DNA of 36,001 nt from Clostridiaceae bacterium. Its GTDB lineage: Bacteria; Bacillota; Clostridia; Oscillospirales; Acutalibacteraceae. The position numbers and the translations under genes are program-made. Positions within the stretch are counted from its first letter, which is position 1, and the number at the start of each line of letters is the position of its first letter. The notes under the pieces were generated by a model. It did not search any database. It was not told where the DNA came from and was given only the letters and a program-made list of their open reading frames with translations. Shown here piece after piece: positions 7,628 through 14,791 of this stretch. Where the stretch lies: NCBI GenBank assembly GCA_016292785.1, contig JAEDFL010000015.1:1-36001 (forward strand). Direction: 5' to 3'.

Positions 7628-8479
7628 ATGATTATTCCCAAATGTCTCTTATCGGTTATGAGAATCGTAACCGCCATTGTTACTGCTGTCATTCTTCTGA
7701 TAGTCAGTGTTGACGAAAAGGATCTCCCCTCTCCCGACGGAGCCGAGATCTGCGGACGTTACAGATATGCTCTTCTCAACTATGACGTTTCCTCACAGGG
7801 CGTTACGAACGACGGAACATATTTTTATTTCAGCGGCAATAAGCATCTCGGAAAAGCCGATATCAAAACCGGAAAGATGATACGAATGAACATAAATGCC
7901 ATTCCCGAAGCTCTTCAGGAAAGGGGCTGCAACCACATCGGCGGTCTCAGCTACCACAACGGTTATGTCTATGCCGCAATCGAGGACGGTCCCGATTATC
8001 TCAACTCGTTTATTGCTCTTTACGATGCAGAAACGCTTGAATTTACCGGTACATATTATGAGCTTCCCCACGAGCTTCATCTTGAGGGTGTTCCGTGGTG
8101 TGCGGTTGACGAGGCAAACAATTATCTCTACACCGCAGAATGGAGCAACGCAACCGTGCTCAACGTGTTCGATCTTGACGATCTGACGCTTGTTAAAACA
8201 CTTCCGCTTTCCGAGCCCGTTGACAGAATACAGGGTGCGGAGCTTTATGACGGCAAGCTCTACCTTTCCTGCGACGAGGAAAACGACCGGAAGCGTATTC
8301 TCAGCCTTGACGTTACAACGGGAGAGGTTGAAACCGCTTTCACAAGAAATGTCGGCTCTCAGTTTGAGGCCGAGGATATCACAATCACCGTTGACGAGGA
8401 CGGACCTGTTTTCCATGTTCTTGACCGCGGCGAAAGACGTATGACAACAAATCTCACAGCTTACAGAATGACAAAATAA
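7628..8479 (+). CDS. Secreted beta-propeller-like protein of unknown function
   Basis: 283 residues from the second ATG (7628), which is about 11 nt from the AAAGG site; the first ATG at 7619 is only 2 nt from it. An N-terminal hydrophobic segment (VMRIVTAIVTAVILLIVS) anchors or exports it. The rest has recurrent blade-like units with Asp/Gly turns (YFYFSGNKHLGKADIKTGK, HNGYVYAAIEDG, YDAETLEFTGTYY, YDGKLYLSCDEE, LSLDVTTGEV), typical of SMP-30/glutamine-cyclotransferase-like propellers, though the exact family is not clear. It lies 33 nt upstream of an alkaline phosphatase and is probably co-transcribed. Confidence 0.65.
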   Translation: MIIPKCLLSVMRIVTAIVTAVILLIVSVDEKDLPSPDGAEICGRYRYALLNYDVSSQGVTNDGTYFYFSGNKHLGKADIKTGKMIRMNINAIPEALQERGCNHIGGLSYHNGYVYAAIEDGPDYLNSFIALYDAETLEFTGTYYELPHELHLEGVPWCAVDEANNYLYTAEWSNATVLNVFDLDDLTLVKTLPLSEPVDRIQGAELYDGKLYLSCDEENDRKRILSLDVTTGEVETAFTRNVGSQFEAEDITITVDEDGPVFHVLDRGERRMTTNLTAYRMTK

Positions 8480-8512
8480 AATTATCATTATAAAATTGAG
8501 GAGGTCTTTATT

Positions 8513-9631
8513 TTGACAGCTATTAAAACAATTCTTTCACTTGCACTTTCCGCACTTATCTGTATTTCCGGTCTGTTCGGAATGACAGGCAAAAAGGCAA
8601 CAGGTCACGAGGATTACAAAACCTACAAAAACGTTATCCTTATGATCGGCGACGGAATGGGCTTCAACACGATCGCAGCTACAAGGAAAATGAAAACCGC
8701 CGAGCTTGCGATGGACAATATGCCTGTTCTCTGCGAGTCGCAGACAAGGAGCTTCACCAATAAGGTTACGGACAGCGCCGCAGGCGGAACAGCTCTTGCG
8801 TGCGGCGTCAGAACCTACAACGGCGCAGTCGGCGTGTATCTTTTCAATCCGCTTGCTAATTACCTGCACGTTCCGGCAAACCTCACGGAGGTTGCAATCG
8901 AAAACGGCAAGCTTGCAGGCGTTGTTACAACCGACAAAACAAGCGGAGCCACTCCTGCGTCATTCTCGGCGCATGCTGTTGCAAGAGGAAACGAAAAGAA
9001 TATTTCAAACGATCAGATGAAATCTGAGCTTACGCTTTTGTGGGGCTGTGCTTCCGATAGCGTAACGGCGGAAAAATGCGCCAAAAACGGCTTTGATTAT
9101 ATCACTACGGCTACGGAAATGAATTCGCTTGAGGAAGGCTCACGTTCATTTGCCCAGTTTGACTGGGACGACATTGCAGGAATCAAGAACGATAACGACA
9201 CTCCCCGAATTGCCGAAATGACGGAAAAGGCTATTGACCTGCTTGACGATGACGAGGACGGTTTCTTCCTGATGGTTGAGGGCGCACATATCGACAAGAA
9301 CTCACACAGAAACAACTTTGACGGTGCAACATCACATCTTGCCGAGTTCAGCGACGCCATTCAGGTAGCTCTTGATTATGCCGCACAGGACGGCGACACG
9401 CTTGTTCTTGTAACAGCCGACCATGAAACAGGCGGCATTACATACAATGCCGAGACTGATGAGTATTACTACACAACAGGCAGTCATACAGGCGTTAATG
9501 TTCCTGTTTACGTTTCCGCAACTGACGCAGGCTTCGTAACAGGCGAAGCGTACAAAAACTGTGAAATTTCAGTTCAGCTTGCAAGAGTTATGGGATGTGA
9601 CGAGAAGCAGTTCCCAAGAATTAAAAACTGA
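8513..9631 (+). CDS. Secreted alkaline phosphatase
   Basis: 372 residues from a TTG start, 9 nt after a perfect GGAGG. Signal peptide-like N-terminus (TILSLALSALICISGLFG). Alkaline phosphatase family (PF00245): metal-site VILMIGDGMGFNT, nucleophile motif VTDSAAGGTALACG (Ser about residue 89), EGAHIDKNSH with Asp and His zinc ligands, and LVTADHETGG. It hydrolyses phosphomonoesters outside the membrane to release phosphate. It is shorter than the E. coli enzyme (about 450 residues), as is common in Firmicutes. In an operon with the preceding propeller-like protein, it ends at a strong terminator. Confidence 0.93.
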   Translation: MTAIKTILSLALSALICISGLFGMTGKKATGHEDYKTYKNVILMIGDGMGFNTIAATRKMKTAELAMDNMPVLCESQTRSFTNKVTDSAAGGTALACGVRTYNGAVGVYLFNPLANYLHVPANLTEVAIENGKLAGVVTTDKTSGATPASFSAHAVARGNEKNISNDQMKSELTLLWGCASDSVTAEKCAKNGFDYITTATEMNSLEEGSRSFAQFDWDDIAGIKNDNDTPRIAEMTEKAIDLLDDDEDGFFLMVEGAHIDKNSHRNNFDGATSHLAEFSDAIQVALDYAAQDGDTLVLVTADHETGGITYNAETDEYYYTTGSHTGVNVPVYVSATDAGFVTGEAYKNCEISVQLARVMGCDEKQFPRIKN

Positions 9632-9663
9632 TTTTTAAGGTCGATCTGACCGTTTTATTCAGA

Positions 9664-9724
9664 AAAAGCTATGATTTACAAAGCACGGAAAAATCCCGTT
9701 TGTAAATCATGGCTTTTCGTTTTA
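9664..9724 (+). terminator. Strong terminator after alkaline phosphatase
   Basis: A 19-bp stem with one G-U pair (9664-9682 with 9699-9717) and a small extra inner hairpin (CGG/CCG), followed by CGTTTTAATATT. The length of the stem is unusual for a simple terminator. Confidence 0.8.
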
Positions 9725-9782
9725 ATATTAAAAATCGGAAATAATTGGCAAGCAAAAAAACTATAATTATTACAGTCAATGC

Positions 9783-9825
9783 TTGACATAACATAGCGAA
9801 AACAGTATAATATAAACGAACGTTT
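9783..9825 (+). promoter_or_regulatory. Consensus promoter with TetR-type operator
   Basis: TTGACA (9783-9788), 17-nt spacer, TATAAT (9806-9811), both perfect. The palindrome AAACG-AA-CGTTT (9814-9825) spans the expected transcription start and ends 28 nt before the start of a TetR-family gene, which makes it the likely autorepression operator. Confidence 0.82.
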
Positions 9826-9853
9826 GCTTTTTTTGCGGCAAGGGGGAATTTTA

Positions 9854-10441
9854 TTGCGAACTGTAAACGAAGAAGCCCGCAGGGCAAAACAAATTGAGAT
9901 CATGGAAAAGTGCTACGACTGCTATGCGGAGAAAGGCCTTAACGCTGTCGGTATAAAAGCCGTTGCTGCCGCCTGTGGCTGTAATGTTGCGAGCCTGTAT
10001 CAGTATTTTGACAATTTAGACGACCTTATCGTTAAGTCAACAGAATACTGTATGAGTAAGGTTGAAGACGATTTTATGGCGAAAGCCCCTTCGGATATCG
10101 AGGAGCTGTGGCGGTTCATTGACGAGATACCGTATTGGACGGCACGAAAGCACGGAAAAAAATACCGCCTGATGTATCAGGTCTATACCCACCCGAAATA
10201 CATAGAATACGGCAAGAAATTTTTTGCAGGCGTGGATCGGCGTTATTCGGAATACGCAAGGAGCCTGGAGGGCAAGCTGGGTATTCCCTACGAAAAGCTG
10301 ACGCCGCTGATATTTATTTTAATCAGAGCCTGCGTACATTACGCACTGTTTGAAGATGAGTACTATCTCAAATCCCAGATAGAAGTGCTCAAGGAAAGCC
10401 TTGAGCTCTTTATTATAAAATATAACCCAAAAAAATCTTAG
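9854..10441 (+). CDS. TetR/AcrR family transcriptional regulator
   Basis: 195 residues from a TTG start placed 6 nt after AAGGGGGAA; longer upstream reading runs through the operator. The N-terminal helix-turn-helix is KGLNAVGIKAVAAACGCNVASLYQYF (about residues 29-54). The C-terminal ligand-binding part is not matched to a known subfamily. A consensus promoter with a palindrome precedes it. The stop codon (10439-10441) lies inside the ribosome-site leader of the next gene with a 12-nt gap, so the regulator is probably co-transcribed with the pullulanase-like gene and may control the starch-surface genes. Confidence 0.85.
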   Translation: MRTVNEEARRAKQIEIMEKCYDCYAEKGLNAVGIKAVAAACGCNVASLYQYFDNLDDLIVKSTEYCMSKVEDDFMAKAPSDIEELWRFIDEIPYWTARKHGKKYRLMYQVYTHPKYIEYGKKFFAGVDRRYSEYARSLEGKLGIPYEKLTPLIFILIRACVHYALFEDEYYLKSQIEVLKESLELFIIKYNPKKS

Positions 10442-10453
10442 GAGGAAACTGCA

Positions 10454-13400
10454 ATGAAAAAACGAATTCTGAGCGTAATACTGGCAATATGTATGATTAT
10501 TACATTGGTGCCGATGATAGGTGCGGAGAACAAAGAAGATAACATCGATTACAGCGGTTATTATGTTTGCGGCTCCGGACTTATCAACAACGGCGCAGGC
10601 AACGGCAAAACATCATTAAACCAAATGGTCGAGATCTCACCTGATGTTTATGAATTTACGGCATTTAATGTTCCGAAATGTGAAAATCAGAAGTTTGTTT
10701 TTGTAAACTGCGATTCACAATACATAACAGGCGAAATCTCAGACGATTTTGACTTCGCAAATATGAAATCTGTCCCCGAAGGCGGAGTGCCGGAAGATGA
10801 TTATATTGTTATATCTTCCCCGTACAATTGGGCAGATATAACATACTCATTACGGTTTTTTTTAGATGAAACTATCGATTGCATACGTCCTCAAATTAAG
10901 GTTGAAATTAAAGAGAGTCATGAGCACATATTCAGCGATTGGAAGATAAATAAAACTAACCATTGGAAAGAATGTACTGTCAGCGGTTGCAATCAGATCT
11001 TCAACCTGGCAGCCCACAGCTATGTGCCTAAGCGTGAAAACGGACGTTGGATCGCCGAGTGTCCTGTCTGCGGTACAGACTTTTCCGGCAATGATTATAC
11101 TGCCGATTCAGCCAAAACAACGGCTTGTCAATCCTTTGAAAAAATATACTCTTACACAGGAAACGATCTTGGCGTAACATATTCACCCGAGACAACAACC
11201 TTTAGGGTCTGGGCACCTACTGCAACGAATGTGGAGGTAAATATTTATTCAAACGGTTCTGCCGCGGAGTCAAAACAAAATGGGGTAGATGATTTTATTG
11301 GAGGATATGAAATGACCTATGACGAGACAACAGGCGTCTGGTCACTATATTTGGAGGGTGACTTCAAAGACACTTATTATACCTACACAGTCACAGCCAA
11401 AAGCGTAACAAGTTCAGCAGTAACAACGAAGAAAACAACGGACCCCTATGCGGTTGCAGCAGGTATAAACGGTGACCGCTCAATGGTATGCGACCTTGAT
11501 TCCACCGACCCCGAGGGTTGGGAAAACGACAGCCATGTGTTCGTCGGTAAAGCCACTGATTCCTTGGTGTGGGATTTAAATATTAAAGACTTTTCCTATG
11601 ACGAGTCCTCCGGCGTGTCCAAAGATAACAGGGGCAAGTATCTCGGCTTCACCGAAAGCGGCACAACACTCAACGGCGAGGGTAAGGTTTCCACAGGCAT
11701 TGATTACCTTAAAGAGCTTGGTGTAACAACGGTTAAGCTTAATCCGTTCTACGACTTTGCTTCTATTGACGAAAGCCGCAACTCAGACGATTATTACTCT
11801 ACAGGAAGCGACCCCAAATACTTCAATGTTCCCGAAGGCTCGTATGCTACGGACCCCTATAAAGGCAACATCAGAATCACGGAATGTAAGCAAATGATTC
11901 AGGCGCTTCACAATGCAGGCATCTCCGTTGTAATGGATGTTGACTACACCCATGTTTTCTCAAATAATTCCGCTTTCCAGGCAATTGTGCCCGACTATTA
12001 CTATAGATATACCGCAGACGGTGGTTTTTCCAACGGCTCAGGCTACGGTAACGACTTAGCAACAGAGCGCGTAATGTACCGTAATTTTATTATTAATTCA
12101 TTGCTTTACTGGGTAGACGAGTATCACATTGACGGCTTTAGCTTTAACTCAACAGGTCTAATGGATGTTGAGACCGTAAATATGATAAGAGACAATCTCG
12201 ACGATGTGGATTCCCGAATCATAACATGGGGCAACGAGCAGTACATAGGCAATTCTTATCACCCGTCAACAACCTGCACCGGACAGAAATATTTGCCTGT
12301 AACCGCGGAAAATGCCGATGAGCTGAGCAGCAATTTTGCTTTTTACAATAACGCTCTCAGCACCGGTATCAGGGGCTATGAATCGAGTAGAAAAGACCTG
12401 GGATTTGTACAGGGCAAAGCGTCTGCGGCTCCCCTGGTTAAGAACGGACTGACAGCCCACCCCCTGAGCGGCGAATTCTCAGCAGCCGTTACACCGTCGC
12501 AGACTATTTCATACGCTTCATCTCAAAACGGCTTAACCCTCTACGACAAAATTATCAGTTCTGCAACAGATGCCGACTACGGCAGAAGAATTCCGGAGGC
12601 AGTAAAGATTAACAAGCTTGCAGGCTCCATAGTTTATATGTCCCAGGGTATTCCGCTTATGTTTGCCGGTGAGGAGATGTGCCGCAGCAGAGACGGCCGA
12701 ATCAGAGACTATAATAATGCCGATACATCTAAAATAAGATGGGAGAATACTCTGATATACGGCGACGTGGTTTCTTACTACAAGGGACTTATGAAAATAA
12801 GGAAGAACTTCTCTCCCCTGACCTGCGCCGACAATACGTACAAAAACGCCTTCATCTTCAATGACAGCATAGCTAACTCAACAAATCAGATTGCTTACAC
12901 GATTTCCAATAATACTCCCGGCGAGTGGAGCAAGATGGCGGTTATCTTTAACAGTGCCGATACTGCCGCAGAGGTTACATTAAAGGATAAATCAACCACC
13001 GAGTGGGTAGTTATTGCAAACGGCAGCACTGCCGGCGTAAAAAAGCTTGCCGAGGTTAGCGGCTCAACCTTTAACGTACCTGCATATTCGGCATTGATAG
13101 CCGTAGAAAAGAGCAGCTACGAATCCGCCGCAATAGAAGATAATATAGGCACGGTAACCGTAAACTATCTTTACGAAGACGGTGAAACAAAGCTTGCGGA
13201 ATCCATTGTTTTGCAGGGTGAAATAGGCACCGCATACCAGACTGCATCCAACCCGGAGGTCACCGACAAATATTATTCCTATAAAGGAGTTTTCGGTAAC
13301 GCAACCGGCACATTCACACAAGAGGATATTGTTGTAAACTATATTTATAAGTGCCCGTCAATCTTTGCTATAGGCAACGGAAAAGGAAACTGGCTTAACG

Positions 13401-14233
13401 GAGTATCGGATTATACTATCGACTACAAAAACTTCATGACGGCGGTTTCACCCCAGGTATATGAAATTACATATAATGACATTGAAGCTACTAAAACTGG
13501 GCCTTATTATAAGGTCGGATTCGTAGACGCCTCCGACAGCGATTACTGGGGTGGCACTTATCGCGGCTCGGGTATCGAAACAAAAGCAGAATATAATAAA
13601 TACAATTATATAGACTTCCCGGTTCCCAACGACCATTCCGTTGTAACGCTCAGACTTGATCTTACTGAATATGACAATGTAACAAAGACGGGCGCTACCT
13701 TTACGATAACGGTTTCCGAGCAGCATATCCACGACTTTACAGGCGATTGGGATTATGACGATACCTACCACTGGCATAATTGTCAGGACGGCGACTGCAA
13801 CGAGATTCAGGATAAGGCTATGCACTCCGGCGGAACGGCAACCTGCACACAAAAGGCTTTCTGCGAATATTGCGGTGCGGAATACGGCGGACTTGACAGC
13901 AGTAATCACAGCTTGGAATTCATCTCCGCAAAGGATGCGACCGCTACGGAGTCGGGCAATAAAGCTTATTACGTATGCGACGACTGCAGCCGTTGGTTTG
14001 AGGACGCAAACGGCGAAACGGAAATCACCGATAAAGACAGCATTGTTATTCCTCCTCTCGGTGAGCCGGACGATCCGACAGATCCGTCAGACCCGACCGA
14101 TCCTACAGATCCTTCCGATAATGACGTCAACAACATTTTTAAATGGATTAAGGTTGCGTTTGTATCCTTCGTAAGACTGCTCCAGGCATTCCTAGCAAGC
14201 TGTATAGTATTGCTTGATTCGCTTGTATCATAA
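10454..14233 (+). CDS. Pullulanase-like GH13 pseudoenzyme, multimodular surface protein
   Basis: 1259 residues with signal peptide. Order: starch-module-like domain (about 33-150), Cys/His cassette (155-225), CBM48-like module (240-330, TFRVWAPTATNVEVNIYSN), type-I-pullulanase-like GH13 barrel (370-780), beta domain, MucBP-like repeat (897-960, VTVNYLYEDGETKLAES), a second starch-module-like domain (969-1093), Cys/His cassette (1094-1205), PTDPSD linker, hydrophobic tail ending DSLVS. The fold motifs are kept (VVMDVDYTH, D495; QGIPLMFAGEE), but the catalytic residues are not: the region II Arg-x-Asp is Ser563-x-Asn565, the region III Glu is Asn594, region IV His-Asp is Gln691-Asn692, and the pullulanase YNWGYDP signature is changed to YYSTGSDP. 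It therefore probably binds but does not cut alpha-glucan. The reading frame is intact and the other parts conserved, arguing against simple decay. Confidence 0.85.
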   Translation: MKKRILSVILAICMIITLVPMIGAENKEDNIDYSGYYVCGSGLINNGAGNGKTSLNQMVEISPDVYEFTAFNVPKCENQKFVFVNCDSQYITGEISDDFDFANMKSVPEGGVPEDDYIVISSPYNWADITYSLRFFLDETIDCIRPQIKVEIKESHEHIFSDWKINKTNHWKECTVSGCNQIFNLAAHSYVPKRENGRWIAECPVCGTDFSGNDYTADSAKTTACQSFEKIYSYTGNDLGVTYSPETTTFRVWAPTATNVEVNIYSNGSAAESKQNGVDDFIGGYEMTYDETTGVWSLYLEGDFKDTYYTYTVTAKSVTSSAVTTKKTTDPYAVAAGINGDRSMVCDLDSTDPEGWENDSHVFVGKATDSLVWDLNIKDFSYDESSGVSKDNRGKYLGFTESGTTLNGEGKVSTGIDYLKELGVTTVKLNPFYDFASIDESRNSDDYYSTGSDPKYFNVPEGSYATDPYKGNIRITECKQMIQALHNAGISVVMDVDYTHVFSNNSAFQAIVPDYYYRYTADGGFSNGSGYGNDLATERVMYRNFIINSLLYWVDEYHIDGFSFNSTGLMDVETVNMIRDNLDDVDSRIITWGNEQYIGNSYHPSTTCTGQKYLPVTAENADELSSNFAFYNNALSTGIRGYESSRKDLGFVQGKASAAPLVKNGLTAHPLSGEFSAAVTPSQTISYASSQNGLTLYDKIISSATDADYGRRIPEAVKINKLAGSIVYMSQGIPLMFAGEEMCRSRDGRIRDYNNADTSKIRWENTLIYGDVVSYYKGLMKIRKNFSPLTCADNTYKNAFIFNDSIANSTNQIAYTISNNTPGEWSKMAVIFNSADTAAEVTLKDKSTTEWVVIANGSTAGVKKLAEVSGSTFNVPAYSALIAVEKSSYESAAIEDNIGTVTVNYLYEDGETKLAESIVLQGEIGTAYQTASNPEVTDKYYSYKGVFGNATGTFTQEDIVVNYIYKCPSIFAIGNGKGNWLNGVSDYTIDYKNFMTAVSPQVYEITYNDIEATKTGPYYKVGFVDASDSDYWGGTYRGSGIETKAEYNKYNYIDFPVPNDHSVVTLRLDLTEYDNVTKTGATFTITVSEQHIHDFTGDWDYDDTYHWHNCQDGDCNEIQDKAMHSGGTATCTQKAFCEYCGAEYGGLDSSNHSLEFISAKDATATESGNKAYYVCDDCSRWFEDANGETEITDKDSIVIPPLGEPDDPTDPSDPTDPTDPSDNDVNNIFKWIKVAFVSFVRLLQAFLASCIVLLDSLVS
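13722..14049 (+). repeat. C-terminal Cys/His cassette, copy 1
   Basis: Codes for HDFTGDWDYDDTYHWHNC, CxxxAFCEYCGAEYGG and AYYVCDDCSRWFEDANGE. Its DNA is closely similar to 19111-19446 throughout and more distantly to 17821-18055. Confidence 0.75.
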
Positions 14234-14246
14234 CAACTCACGCAAC

Positions 14247-14290
14247 GGTAAGTTTGTCTGCATTTAAAAATTCAGACAAACTTACCTTTA
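14247..14290 (+). terminator. Hairpin after the pullulanase-like gene
   Basis: A perfect 14-bp stem (14247-14260 with 14273-14286) with a 12-nt A-rich loop, followed by only TTTATAG. It may be a partial terminator or an RNA-stabilising hairpin rather than a full stop. Confidence 0.6.
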
Positions 14291-14351
14291 TAGATGTTCC
14301 GAAAGAAACAAAGGCAAGCTATATATTATACAATCTTAGGAGGAAGCTACA

Positions 14352-14681
14352 ATGAAAAAACGGATTTTGAGCGTAATTATTGCGATATGTCTTTTGCTGA
14401 CGTTTGCGCTGACAACCGCATTTGCGGTCGGAAACACCAATTCGGATGATACAAAGCTATCTTTAGACGCGGAAGAACCGGGATTTTTGACCGGCGATGT
14501 TGACTTAGACGGAGTGGTTGCTTCAAAGGACGCCGTCATGATTCAAAAATATCTTGCGGGAATAATTGATTTTGATGATATGCAAAAATCAGTTGCTGAC
14601 ACTAACGGCGACGGAAAAATAAATATCTTCGACGCCACCCGGATTCAAAAGTATGTTGCAGGTGTGATTGATGAGTTTTAA
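14352..14681 (+). CDS. Free-standing secreted dockerin-like protein
   Basis: 109 residues: signal peptide, short linker, then a dockerin type I (residues about 47-107) and nothing else. Two calcium-loop repeats are visible: GDVDLDGVVASKDAVMIQKYLAG (Asp at loop positions 1, 3, 5) and ADTNGDGKINIFDATRIQKYVAG. Dockerins bind cohesins and attach proteins to scaffolds. The next gene encodes a cohesin-like domain. The leader and signal peptide are nearly identical to those of the genes at 10454 and 18344. No catalytic or binding module is attached, so it may act as a cohesin plug, a modulator or a remnant of a longer protein. Confidence 0.9.
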   Translation: MKKRILSVIIAICLLLTFALTTAFAVGNTNSDDTKLSLDAEEPGFLTGDVDLDGVVASKDAVMIQKYLAGIIDFDDMQKSVADTNGDGKINIFDATRIQKYVAGVIDEF

Positions 14682-14791
14682 TAATGCTATGCTTGCACTT
14701 CTCTTTGAAAGCGTCGGTACGATTACCGTTACAGCAACCGAAAAAGTATTCTGTTAATTTAAAATTAAACCAAATAAGGAGGAGCTATTGA

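Noticed and set aside
10454..14233. Sequencing error or frameshift as the cause of lost catalytic residues
   Set aside because: The frame is intact through all motifs, and five separate codons are changed; single-base errors would not produce this pattern.
14671..14757. Small frame MSFNNAMLALLFESVGTITV... overlapping the dockerin end
   Set aside because: No ribosome site and it starts inside the dockerin gene; most likely chance.
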